DNA of 64,000 nucleotides from Zoogloea dura. GTDB taxonomy: Bacteria; Pseudomonadota; Gammaproteobacteria; Burkholderiales; Rhodocyclaceae. The stretch is from assembly GCF_012927165.1 (NCBI RefSeq), contig NZ_JABBGA010000004.1, positions 1-64,000 of the forward strand, read 5' to 3'. A program made the position numbers and the translations under genes. How positions within the stretch are numbered: position 1 is the stretch's first letter; each line of letters begins with the position of its first letter. Shown one piece after another: positions 51,861 through 62,674 of this stretch. A model generated the notes under the pieces. The model saw nothing but the letters and a program-made list of their open reading frames with translations, did no database searches and had not been told where the DNA came from.

Positions 51861-54800
51861 TCAGGCCGCGACAGATTCTGCCAGCCTCAGCGCTTCCTCG
51901 ATATCCACTTCCACGACCCGCGATACGCCCTGCTCCTGCATCGTGACCCCGACCAGCTGCTGCGCGATCTCCATGGTGATCTTGCTGTGGCTGATGAACA
52001 CGAACTGGGTCTGCGACGACATCCGCTTGACCATCTGGCAGTAGCGCTCGGTATTCGAGTCGTCGAGAGGTGCATCGACCTCGTCCAGCATGCAGAAGGG
52101 TGCGGGATTGAGCTGGAACATGGAGAACACCAGCGCAATGGCCGTCAGGGCCTTCTCGCCGCCCGAAAGCAGCTGGATCGAACTGTTTTTCTTGCCCGGC
52201 GGCTGGGCCACGATGGTAATCCCCGCATCGAGGATTTCATCACCGGTCAGTACCAGCCGTGCTTCGCCCCCACCGAACAACATGGGGAAGAGGCTGCCGA
52301 AATGACGATTAACCGTATTGTACGTCTCTTGCAGCTGCTCACGCGTCTCCCTGTCGATACGCCGGATTGCATCTTCCAGCGTGTCGATGGCGCCCAGCAG
52401 GTCTTCCGTCTGGGTGTCGAGATAGGTTTTGCGTTCAACAGCAGACTTCAACTCGTCAAGCGCCGCCAGGTTGACCGGACCCAGTTCGGCGATCTCCCGG
52501 CCCAGGCGGGCCACCTCGCGCTGCAGCGAGCCTTCCTTGAGATCCGGCGTGAGCAGCGGCAACAGGGCGACCTCGTCGGCCTGGGCTTCTTCCAGACGCG
52601 CGGCATGCTGGCCCTCCGCCATGTCGGCGGCCTGCACCCGCAGGCGCAGATCGGCCACCCGCTCCCGCTGTGGCGCCGCGGCATGCTCGGTGCGCTGACG
52701 GTCGTCCTCGAGCGCCCGCAGCCGGCCGTTCACACCCTCGAGAAGATTTCGGCTCTCGGCCAGCGCCGCCTCGCGTTCGCCGCGCAGCGCTACTGTCTCC
52801 TGCAGGCGGGCCGATACGGAGGCCTCGTCGATCTCCATCAGGCTCTCGCGGCGCTCCTGCAGCTCCTCGGCAATACGCTGCAACTGCTCACCGGCCAGCG
52901 TCCGGTTGCGCGAGATGTCCTCCAGCTTGCTGGCGCACTCCCGCTCCGAGTGGCGGGCCTCCTGCAGCTCCCGGCCCAGGGCCTGGTCCAGCGCGCGGGT
53001 CTCCCGCAGCGCGCTCTCGCGCTCCTGCCGCACCGCCTCGGCGGCATCCAGGCGCCCCCGCTGCAGCTCCGCCAGTTCGCGGCTGCGCTCCAGCTCGGTT
53101 TCGGCGCGCATCAGACGATCACGCTCGGCCTCCTCGCCGTGGGCGATCTCGCCCAGATCCCGGTCCACCTGGCCGCAGCGCTCTTCGTAACGGATCCGCG
53201 CCTGGTTGAGCTTGAGCACCTCCACCTGCTCGGCATGCACGCGGGCCTGCAGGCCCTGCGCATCCCGGCGCAGGCTGGCGAGGCTGTCCTGCAGACGGGT
53301 GGCCAGCGCCTCGGCTTCACCCACGGCATCCCGCGCCAGGGCGGCCTCATCCTGGGCGGCCTCGACCTCGGCGGTCAGTTGTTCGATCTCCCGCTGGCGT
53401 TCGATGACGCCATGGGTGCGCGCATCCGGGGCGTAATGGCTCAGGGCATGGCGGTCGAGCAGGCGCCCTTCGCGGGACACCAGCAGGCAGCCGGCCGGCA
53501 AGCTGTCGCGACGATCCACCCATGAGGCCAGCTCATCCGCAACGAAAACCCGGGCCAGCCAGGCCTCCAGCACGGCTTCCAGCCCCGCCTCCGGCTGCAC
53601 AAGGTCAAGCAGCGCACGCGTGCCCTCCGGCGCCGGACAGGGCATCACAGGCTCAGGCAGGACAGGCAACAGGAAGGTGATGGCACCCGGCACCCGATCG
53701 GCCAGCGCCGCCAGGGCGGCCTGCCCGTCCGCTGCCGGCAGCGCGCCGAGGCGCTCGCGCAGCACGGCCTCCAACGCCAGCTCCCAGCCGGCTTCGACCT
53801 TCAGGCGCTGCCACAGCGGCTTGAGGCCCTCCAGATGATGGCGCCGCAGCCAATCTCCGAGTTGCCCCTGCACCTGGACCTTGTTCTGCAGCTGGACCAG
53901 GGCCTCGCGGCGGGCCCGCAGTTCGGTGGCCCGCTTCTGGGCATGACGCTCCGCGTCCACGGCCTGCTTCAACGCAAGCTGGGCGTGCGGCAGGCGTGCC
54001 CCCGCATCGCCGATCTCGCCCTGGGCGCGCTCGAGACACTCCTCCAGCTCATTCAACGCGGCCTCGCGCTCGGCCACCAGACGCAGGTCGGGTGCCTGCA
54101 CGGCGGCCTGCTCCTGCAGCAGGCGGGCGCGCCGCTGGGCCAGGGCCTCCAGGCTGCGCTCGCTGCTCTGGCGGTGGGTGTCCTCGACGCGGATCTGCTG
54201 CTCGGCCTGGTTGAGCTCCCGACGCACCGCCGCCGCCGTGGCATCGGCGCCGCGCAGCGCCTCCTCCGCCTCGGGCAGACGCTCGCTCACCTCCATGTGG
54301 CGGGCCTCCGCCTGTTCGGCGCGCAGGGCGGCATGCTCGAGCAGGCCCTGCCAGCGCTCGCTCTCTCCGGCGAGGCTGTCCAGCTGGCTGCGCCACTGGG
54401 CATCGTCGCGCTCAAGCTGGGCCAGGCGGCTTTCGAGAATGCGCCGGCTGTCCCGCAGGCGGGCCAGCTCGCCCTCCAGGCGGGTCAGTTCGGAGCTGAC
54501 CGCGAACAGCGCCGACTGGGCCAGCTGGACGCCCTCGTTGGCCTGCAGCTGGGACTCGCGCGCCTCCTCGAGCTGGGCCTCCAGCTCCTGCAGGCGGCTC
54601 GAATCCGCCTCGATGCGCCGCGTGGCGTCAGCCAGTTCGCCGGACAGACGCGCCTTCTCAGCCCGCGCCTCGTAGCACTTGAGCAGCCACAGCAGGTTCT
54701 GCCGCTCGGACAGGCTGGCATTGAGCTGGCGATACTTCTCGGCAACGGCGGCCTGGGCCTCCAGCTTGCCGATCTGCTGCCCGAGCTCGTTGCGGATGTC

Positions 54801-55385
54801 GTCCAGGCGCGTCAGGTTGTCGCGGGCGTCCGACAGGCGCCCTTCGGTCTCCTTGCGCCGCTCCCGGTACTTGGTGACCCCCGCGGCCTCTTCAAGAAAC
54901 CCCCGGACCTCTTCCGGCTTCGCCTCGATGATCCGAGAGATCATGCCCTGCTCGATGATCGCGTAGGCCCGCGGCCCCAGACCGGTGCCGAGGAACAGGT
55001 CGATCACGTCCTTGCGGCGGACCTGCGTGCCGTTGATGAAGTAGGTGGACTCACCGCTGCGGTCGAGCACCCGCTTCACCGCCACCTCGGCGTAGGGCTT
55101 CCACTGCCCGGCGGCCTTGCCTTCGGCGTTGTCGAAGACCAGCTCGACGCTGGCCCGCGACACCGGCTTGCGGGTCGTCGAGCCGTTGAAGATCACGTCC
55201 ATCATGGAGCCGCCGCGCAGGGCTGAAGCCCGCGACTCGCCAAGCACCCAGCGGACAGCATCGATGATGTTGGACTTGCCGCAGCCGTTGGGGCCCACCA
55301 CCCCCACCAGATTTCCAGGCGTGAGGACGGTTGTCGGGTCGACAAAGGTCTTGAAACCGGCAAGCTTGAGTTTGGCCAGGCGCAC
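51861..55385 (-). CDS. smc: chromosome segregation protein SMC
   Basis: 1174 residues from GTG 55385. Walker A GPNGCGKSN near 32-40, coiled coil with many LE/AR heptads (about 170-500), hinge (about 510-670), second coiled coil (about 670-1000), then LLSGGEKALTAIALVFSM and Walker B FCMLDEVDAPLDDSN. Condensin ATPase that organises the chromosome. Divergent from dapC. Confidence 0.97.
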   Translation of the reverse strand: MRLAKLKLAGFKTFVDPTTVLTPGNLVGVVGPNGCGKSNIIDAVRWVLGESRASALRGGSMMDVIFNGSTTRKPVSRASVELVFDNAEGKAAGQWKPYAEVAVKRVLDRSGESTYFINGTQVRRKDVIDLFLGTGLGPRAYAIIEQGMISRIIEAKPEEVRGFLEEAAGVTKYRERRKETEGRLSDARDNLTRLDDIRNELGQQIGKLEAQAAVAEKYRQLNASLSERQNLLWLLKCYEARAEKARLSGELADATRRIEADSSRLQELEAQLEEARESQLQANEGVQLAQSALFAVSSELTRLEGELARLRDSRRILESRLAQLERDDAQWRSQLDSLAGESERWQGLLEHAALRAEQAEARHMEVSERLPEAEEALRGADATAAAVRRELNQAEQQIRVEDTHRQSSERSLEALAQRRARLLQEQAAVQAPDLRLVAEREAALNELEECLERAQGEIGDAGARLPHAQLALKQAVDAERHAQKRATELRARREALVQLQNKVQVQGQLGDWLRRHHLEGLKPLWQRLKVEAGWELALEAVLRERLGALPAADGQAALAALADRVPGAITFLLPVLPEPVMPCPAPEGTRALLDLVQPEAGLEAVLEAWLARVFVADELASWVDRRDSLPAGCLLVSREGRLLDRHALSHYAPDARTHGVIERQREIEQLTAEVEAAQDEAALARDAVGEAEALATRLQDSLASLRRDAQGLQARVHAEQVEVLKLNQARIRYEERCGQVDRDLGEIAHGEEAERDRLMRAETELERSRELAELQRGRLDAAEAVRQERESALRETRALDQALGRELQEARHSERECASKLEDISRNRTLAGEQLQRIAEELQERRESLMEIDEASVSARLQETVALRGEREAALAESRNLLEGVNGRLRALEDDRQRTEHAAAPQRERVADLRLRVQAADMAEGQHAARLEEAQADEVALLPLLTPDLKEGSLQREVARLGREIAELGPVNLAALDELKSAVERKTYLDTQTEDLLGAIDTLEDAIRRIDRETREQLQETYNTVNRHFGSLFPMLFGGGEARLVLTGDEILDAGITIVAQPPGKKNSSIQLLSGGEKALTAIALVFSMFQLNPAPFCMLDEVDAPLDDSNTERYCQMVKRMSSQTQFVFISHSKITMEIAQQLVGVTMQEQGVSRVVEVDIEEALRLAESVAA

Positions 55386-55462
55386 GTGAAAACCGGGAGA
55401 AGTAAGGCTCGAGGAGGGTGGAAAGGGTTCAGATGCTGCATCGCCGCATCAGCAGCGGCCGC

Positions 55463-55468
55463 TATAAT
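55463..55468. promoter_or_regulatory. TATAAT shared -10 between smc and dapC
   Basis: TATAAT at 55463-55468 on + (ATTATA-type TATTAT on -) is the best -10 in the 225-bp smc-dapC gap. Clear -35 hexamers are not visible, so the direction is uncertain and it may serve both genes. The rest of the gap carries no gene. Confidence 0.4.
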
Positions 55469-55609
55469 ACCACTCGCAAAAAAAGCGGCCAGCAGCCTCC
55501 GTCCAACCCCATCCCGGAACCCTGCCATGCCCGCCTGGCGTGCCCTGCCGCCCGCCCGCAATATTCACTCCACGCCCGCCCAGGGCCGACAACAGGATCC
55601 AACCCGAAC

Positions 55610-56824
55610 GTGAACCCGCATCTCCAGGCGCTCCACCCCTACCCCTTCGAAAAACTCCGCGCCCTTTTCGAAGGCATCACGCCGCCTGCCGGCCTGGCAC
55701 CGATCCGCCTGTCCATCGGCGAACCCCAGCACGCCACCCCGGATTTCATCCGCCAGTCCCTGGTGGACAACCTCGGCGGCCTGGCCAACTACCCGACTAC
55801 CCAGGGCTCCGATGCCCTGCGCCAGTCCATCGCCGGCTGGCTGCAGCGCCGCTACGGCCTGCCGTCGGTCAAGGCCGCCACCCAGGTGCTGCCGGTCAAC
55901 GGCTCGCGGGAGGCACTGTTCGCCTTCGCCCAGTGCATCATCGACAGCAGCCAGCCCGACGCGCTCGTGGTCTGCCCCAATCCCTTCTATCAGATCTACG
56001 AAGGTGCAGCCTATCTGGCCGGTGCAAAGCCCTACTTCATCAATAACCAGCCTGGTGACAACTTCGGCTCTAACTTTGCAGCGGTCCCCGAAGCGGACTG
56101 GAAGCGGGTCCAGCTGGTGTATGTCTGCTCCCCGGGCAACCCCACCGGACGGGTGCTGTCCCTCGACGAATGGAAGCAGCTCTTCGATCTGTCGGATCGC
56201 TACGGCTTCGTGATCGCAGCCGATGAGTGCTACTCCGAGATCTACTTCGACGACGCCAACCTGCCCATCGGCGGCCTGGAGGCGGCCCACCGCCTGGGGC
56301 GCAGCGATTTCCGCAACGTGGTAATGTTCTCCAGCCTGTCCAAGCGCTCCAACGTGCCCGGCATGCGCTCCGGCTTCGTCGCCGGTGATGCAGAGATCCT
56401 GAAGCGCTTCCTGCTCTACCGCACCTACCATGGCTGCGCCATGAGCCCGTCGGTGCAGGCCGCCTCCGCCGCCGCCTGGGACGACGAGGCCCATGTGGCC
56501 GAGAACCGTCGCCAGTACCGGGAGAAATTCGCCGTGGTGACGCCCATCATCTCGGCCCACCTGGATGTCGCCCTGCCGGATGCAGGCTTCTACCTGTGGG
56601 CCAATGTCTCCCGCCTCGGCCTGAGCGACACCGAGTTCGCCCGGCGTCTGCAGGCCGAATATAATGTAACAGTGCTGCCGGGCTCCTACCTCGCCCGGGA
56701 AGCTCACGGCGTCAATCCCGGCTCGGGTTTCGTCCGCATCGCCCTGGTCGCCGACCTGGCCGAGTGTGTCGAGGCCGCCGGACGCATCGCTGCTTTCGCC
56801 CAACAACTTTCGAATAATTCATGA
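55610..56824 (+). CDS. dapC: succinyldiaminopimelate transaminase
   Basis: 404 residues from GTG 55610 ([20 protein letters not shown] is the DapC N-terminus; the longer frame from 55418 is not conserved). PLP aminotransferase in lysine/peptidoglycan synthesis; PLP Lys245 in [23 protein letters not shown] and [11 protein letters not shown] motifs. Its stop overlaps dapD (ATGA). Confidence 0.94.
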   Translation: MNPHLQALHPYPFEKLRALFEGITPPAGLAPIRLSIGEPQHATPDFIRQSLVDNLGGLANYPTTQGSDALRQSIAGWLQRRYGLPSVKAATQVLPVNGSREALFAFAQCIIDSSQPDALVVCPNPFYQIYEGAAYLAGAKPYFINNQPGDNFGSNFAAVPEADWKRVQLVYVCSPGNPTGRVLSLDEWKQLFDLSDRYGFVIAADECYSEIYFDDANLPIGGLEAAHRLGRSDFRNVVMFSSLSKRSNVPGMRSGFVAGDAEILKRFLLYRTYHGCAMSPSVQAASAAAWDDEAHVAENRRQYREKFAVVTPIISAHLDVALPDAGFYLWANVSRLGLSDTEFARRLQAEYNVTVLPGSYLAREAHGVNPGSGFVRIALVADLAECVEAAGRIAAFAQQLSNNS

Positions 56825-57672
56825 CCGTACCCATGCACATCATGCCCCATCACGAGAACCCCTTTGCCGCGCTGATCGAAGACCTCTGGGAGCGTCGTAC
56901 CGATCTGTCGGCGGCCACCGTCACCGCCGAGCAGCTCGAAGCCATCGAGCACGTGATCGAAGAACTCGACCAGGGCAAGCTCCGGGTCGCCGAGAAGATC
57001 GACGGCGAGTGGGTCACCCACCAGTGGATCAAGAAGGCCGTGCTGCTGTACTTCCGCACCCATGACAACAAGGTCATGGAAGGCGGCGACACCCGCTACT
57101 TCGACAAGGTCCCGACCAAGTTCGACAACTACGACGCCCACGACTTCGCTGCCGGCGGCTTCCGCGTGGTGCCCAACGCCGTGGCCCGCAAGGGCAGCTT
57201 CATCGGCAAGGGCGTGGTCCTGATGCCGTCCTACGTCAACATCGGCGCCTATGTCGGCGAAGGCACCATGGTGGACACCTGGGCCACCGTCGGCTCCTGT
57301 GCCCAGATCGGTAAGAACGTGCACCTGTCCGGCGGCGTCGGCATCGGTGGCGTGCTCGAGCCACTGCAGGCCAACCCGACCATCATCGGCGACAACTGCT
57401 TCATCGGCGCCCGCTCCGAAGTCGTCGAAGGCGTGATCGTCGAAGACAACTGCGTCATTTCCATGGGCGTGTACATCGGCCAGAGCACCAAGATCTACGA
57501 CCGGGCCACCGGCGAGGTCATGTACGGCCGCATCCCCGCCGGCTCCGTGGTGGTCAGCGGCAACCTGCCCTCCGCCGATGGCAAGTACAGCCTGTATTGC
57601 GCTGTGATCGTCAAGAAGGTGGATGCCCAGACCCGCGCCAAGACCAGCATCAACGAACTGCTGCGCGACTGA
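56821..57672 (+). CDS. dapD: tetrahydrodipicolinate N-succinyltransferase
   Basis: 283 residues. Succinylates tetrahydrodipicolinate. Helical N-terminus ([14 protein letters not shown]), then left-handed beta-helix hexapeptides ([29 protein letters not shown]) and a C-terminal strand. The genes dapC, dapD and dapE flank pilU in one block. Confidence 0.96.
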   Translation: MTVPMHIMPHHENPFAALIEDLWERRTDLSAATVTAEQLEAIEHVIEELDQGKLRVAEKIDGEWVTHQWIKKAVLLYFRTHDNKVMEGGDTRYFDKVPTKFDNYDAHDFAAGGFRVVPNAVARKGSFIGKGVVLMPSYVNIGAYVGEGTMVDTWATVGSCAQIGKNVHLSGGVGIGGVLEPLQANPTIIGDNCFIGARSEVVEGVIVEDNCVISMGVYIGQSTKIYDRATGEVMYGRIPAGSVVVSGNLPSADGKYSLYCAVIVKKVDAQTRAKTSINELLRD

Positions 57673-57684
57673 CCTTTCCCCCCC

Positions 57685-57710
57685 GGGCCGCCGCACTGCC
57701 GCGGCGGCCC
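57685..57710 (+). other. GC hairpin between dapD and pilU
   Basis: Stem GGGCCGCCG (57685-57693) with CGGCGGCCC (57702-57710) and an 8-base loop. No T-run, so terminator function is unlikely; it may be an RNA stability element. Confidence 0.3.
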
Positions 57711-57728
57711 GCCGATCCGGGCCGCCCG

Positions 57729-58904
57729 ATGATCATCGACAAGCTCTTTGCCCTGATGGCCGAGAAAAAGGCCTCGGACATCTTCATTACCGTTGGCACC
57801 CCGATCCACATCAAGATCGACGGCAACACCCTGCCCATCAACCAGCAGGCCATGGATCCGACAATGATCCATCGCATGGCCTACGAGATGATGACGCCCG
57901 AGCAGACCGAGCGCTTCGAGAAGCTCAAGGAGATGAACCTCTCCTTCGGCCGGCGCGACATGGGCAACTTCCGGATCAACATCTTCTGGCAGCGCAACAG
58001 CATCGCCATCGTGGTGCGCTACATCCTCGGCGAGATTCCGCGGCTCGACTCCCTTGGCCTGCCACCCATCCTCGGCGACGTCATCATGGAGAAGCGCGGC
58101 CTCGTGCTGGTGGTCGGTGCCACCGGCTCCGGCAAGTCCACCACCATCGCCTCGATGCTGGACCACCGCAACGAGAACCGCTCCGGCCACATCCTCACCA
58201 TCGAGGATCCGATCGAGTACCTGTTCAAGCACAAGATGTCGCTGGTCAACCAGCGGGAGATCGGTGCCGACACGCTCGACTGGCAGAATGCCCTGCGCAA
58301 CGCCATGCGCCAGGCCCCCGACTGCATCCTGATCGGCGAGATCCGCGACCGGGAGACCATGCAGGCGGCCCTCGCCTACGCCCAGACCGGCCACCTGTGC
58401 CTGGCCACCCTGCACGCCAACAACGCTTACCACGCGCTCAACCGGATCTTCAGCTTCTTCCCGATGGACGGGCGCGCCCTGCTGTCCCTCGACCTCGCCG
58501 CAACGCTCAAGTGCATCATCTCCCAGCGCCTGGTCAAGCGGCCGGATGGCGGTCGCACGCCGACCGTCGAGATCCTGCTGAACACCCGCCAGGTAGCCGA
58601 GCTGATCGAGCGCGGTGAGATCTCCAACATCCGCGAAGCCATGGAGCAGAGCCTGGCCCAGGGCTCTCGCACCTTCGAGCAGGATCTCTTCCGCCTCTAC
58701 AAGGAAAAGGTCATCAGCCTCGACGAGGCCCTAGCCAACGCCGACTCGCCGACCAATCTATCCTGGCTGATCAACAACGCCCAGTTCAGCAACGGCAACA
58801 GCGAAAAAACCAACACCCGCACGCCGTCCACCATCGATTTCGAGCAGACCGATCCGGAGGGAGCCTCCTTCCGCGAATTCACCCTCGAACTCGACGACGA
58901 CTGA
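57729..58904 (+). CDS. pilU: type IV pilus retraction ATPase PilU-type
   Basis: 391 residues from ATG 57729. Hexameric secretion-type ATPase; Walker A GATGSGKST (near 130-138), Asp box TIEDPIEY, Walker B RQAPDCILIGEIRDRETM and His box TLHANNA. The DIFITVG N-terminus and acidic tail ending FTLELDDD are those of PilU rather than PilT, which is not in this window. Placed between dapD and dapE. Confidence 0.9.
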   Translation: MIIDKLFALMAEKKASDIFITVGTPIHIKIDGNTLPINQQAMDPTMIHRMAYEMMTPEQTERFEKLKEMNLSFGRRDMGNFRINIFWQRNSIAIVVRYILGEIPRLDSLGLPPILGDVIMEKRGLVLVVGATGSGKSTTIASMLDHRNENRSGHILTIEDPIEYLFKHKMSLVNQREIGADTLDWQNALRNAMRQAPDCILIGEIRDRETMQAALAYAQTGHLCLATLHANNAYHALNRIFSFFPMDGRALLSLDLAATLKCIISQRLVKRPDGGRTPTVEILLNTRQVAELIERGEISNIREAMEQSLAQGSRTFEQDLFRLYKEKVISLDEALANADSPTNLSWLINNAQFSNGNSEKTNTRTPSTIDFEQTDPEGASFREFTLELDDD

Positions 58905-61021
<2,117 letters not shown>

Positions 61022-61160
61022 AAGTCACCAAATTTGCTAATTTGATCAAGACTTTTCCAGCCGTGCCGTACTTATGATCTTGCTTGGGGCCAAATCAGAA
61101 ATTCGGCCCCTCAACTGATAGAAATCGACAAAAACACAAAAGCAAGATCAAGGAGTCTAT

Positions 61161-61610
61161 ATGGCGACCGATCGCCCCATCCTCCTCGTGGAGGACAACC
61201 CCGACGACGAGGCCCTGACACTCAGGGCCTTCAGCAAAAACAAGATCGCCAACCAGGTCGTGGTGGCCCGGGATGGCGTGGAAGCCCTGGACTACCTGTT
61301 CTGCAGCGGGCAATACTCGAACCGGGACAGCCTCATCATGCCCGCCTTCGTGCTGCTCGACCTGAAGCTGCCCCGCATCGACGGGCTTGAGGTGTTGCGC
61401 CGCATCCGTGCCGACGAAAGGACTGCGCTACTGCCCGTGGTGGTGCTGACGACCTCGAAGGAGCATCAGGACATCTTCGAGGCCTATCGGTTGGGCGCCA
61501 ACAGCTATATCCGCAAGCCGGTGGACTTCGAGAGATTCCTGCAGGCGGTGGGGCAGCTGGGACTCTACTGGCTGTCCCTCAATGAACCCTCCGACCCGGG
61601 CTCACGCTGA
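61161..61610 (+). CDS. stand-alone response regulator receiver protein
   Basis: 149 residues, receiver domain only (Rcp1-like). Acidic pocket Glu11, Asp12; phospho-acceptor Asp67 in LLDLKLPR; Thr and Lys in VLTTSKE and YIRKPVD. AAGGAG is six bases before ATG. No output domain and no adjacent kinase; these proteins usually shuttle phosphate in phytochrome- or hybrid-kinase systems. The 140-bp gap upstream is AT-rich and holds a weak GGGGCC/GGCCCC stem, no clear promoter. Confidence 0.9.
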   Translation: MATDRPILLVEDNPDDEALTLRAFSKNKIANQVVVARDGVEALDYLFCSGQYSNRDSLIMPAFVLLDLKLPRIDGLEVLRRIRADERTALLPVVVLTTSKEHQDIFEAYRLGANSYIRKPVDFERFLQAVGQLGLYWLSLNEPSDPGSR

Positions 61611-61620
61611 ACCGCAGGTG

Positions 61621-62118
61621 CTACAACAGGCTTTCGATGTCTTCACCCAGAGCGGCGGGTGAAGTCGTCGGGGCATAACGACGCACGGGCCGACCCTCGC
61701 GATCGACCAGGAACTTGGTGAAATTCCACTTGATGGCCTGACTGCCCAGCACACCGGGACAGGCTGCCTTCAGGTATTTGAACAACGGATGCGCTTCATC
61801 CCCGTTCACGTCCACCTTGTCGGCCATCAGAAAGCCGACACCAAAATTGCGCTGGCAGAAGCGCTCGATCTCCCCTGCCCCGGCCGGCTCCTGGGCCCCG
61901 AATTGATTACACGGAAAGCCCACCACGACCAGCCCCCGGTCGGCATAGGCTTCATGCAGCGCCTGCAGGCCCGCGTACTGGGGCGTAAAGCCGCAGTGGC
62001 TGGCTGTATTCACGATCAGGATGACCCGCCCCCTGAAATCCTCGAACCGGATCAGGCCACCGGAAAGGCTGCGGGCTTCAAAGCCCGAAACCCCCTCCGC
62101 CGGCGGGTCAGGATTCAC
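61621..62118 (-). CDS. glutathione peroxidase-like thiol peroxidase
   Basis: 165 residues from GTG 62118, overlapping the iscX stop (GTGA), with GAGGA ahead. Cys-type GPx: peroxidatic Cys in NTASHCGFTPQY (usual Lys before Cys is His), Gln in GFPCNQFG, Trp in IKWNFTKF. Reduces peroxides with thioredoxin or glutathione. The location at the end of the isc operon is unusual and suggests a role protecting iron-sulfur assembly (inference). Confidence 0.9.
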   Translation of the reverse strand: MNPDPPAEGVSGFEARSLSGGLIRFEDFRGRVILIVNTASHCGFTPQYAGLQALHEAYADRGLVVVGFPCNQFGAQEPAGAGEIERFCQRNFGVGFLMADKVDVNGDEAHPLFKYLKAACPGVLGSQAIKWNFTKFLVDREGRPVRRYAPTTSPAALGEDIESLL

Positions 62119-62309
62119 TCCACTTCCTCGATCCAGGCCTGCTGAATCGCCTCCAGCACGCGCTCTCCGCAATGCTTGGGGTCATCATCAAACTCGGGCA
62201 AGGCCATGACCCACTGCATGAGATCAACGAAGTTGATCTTCAGCGGGTCGACGTCCGGATGGGTCTCGGACAACTGGATCGCAATTTCCTGCACCTCGGT
62301 CCACTTCAT
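62115..62309 (-). CDS. iscX: Fe-S cluster assembly protein IscX
   Basis: 64 residues, the family length. MKWTEVQEIAIQLSETHPDVDP and LPEFDDDPKHCGERVLEAIQ are diagnostic. A small acidic protein that binds IscS and modulates iron delivery. ATGA-type overlap with fdx and the peroxidase. Confidence 0.95.
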   Translation of the reverse strand: MKWTEVQEIAIQLSETHPDVDPLKINFVDLMQWVMALPEFDDDPKHCGERVLEAIQQAWIEEVE

Positions 62310-62650
62310 CCCCGTTTACCTTCCTTGACCATGTTGATGGAGTACTTCGGAATCTCGACCGTCAGCGGCGTATCACCGACGATGGCCTGACAGGACAGAC
62401 GGGAAGTCGGCTCCAGGCCCCAGGCCTTGTCGAGCAGGTCTTCCTCCAGCTCCTCGGCCGCTTCCAGGCTGTTGAAGCCATCCCGCACCACCACATGACA
62501 AGTGGTACAGGCGCAGGACTTCTCGCAGGCGTGATCGATCAGGACGTCATTGTTCAGAAGCGCATCGCAGATCGATTGGCCGGGTTCGGCCTCGATGACA
62601 GCCCCTTCGGGGCATAGCTCCACGTGGGGGAGCACAATCAGTGTGGTCAT
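62306..62650 (-). CDS. fdx: ISC system 2Fe-2S ferredoxin
   Basis: 114 residues, adrenodoxin type. Four cluster cysteines: Cys44, Cys50, Cys53 in HACEKSCACTTCHV region and a later Cys in LSCQAI. Supplies electrons to cluster assembly. Follows hscA by 24 bases and overlaps iscX. Confidence 0.95.
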   Translation of the reverse strand: MTTLIVLPHVELCPEGAVIEAEPGQSICDALLNNDVLIDHACEKSCACTTCHVVVRDGFNSLEAAEELEEDLLDKAWGLEPTSRLSCQAIVGDTPLTVEIPKYSINMVKEGKRG

Positions 62651-62674
62651 TTTGTCTTCTTCAATCCGTCCGGA

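Noticed and set aside
51393-53525. 710-codon + strand frame opposite smc
   Set aside because: Antisense of smc coiled coil, no domain recognised.
57685-57710. Terminator between dapD and pilU
   Set aside because: Hairpin has no T-run and pilU follows closely.
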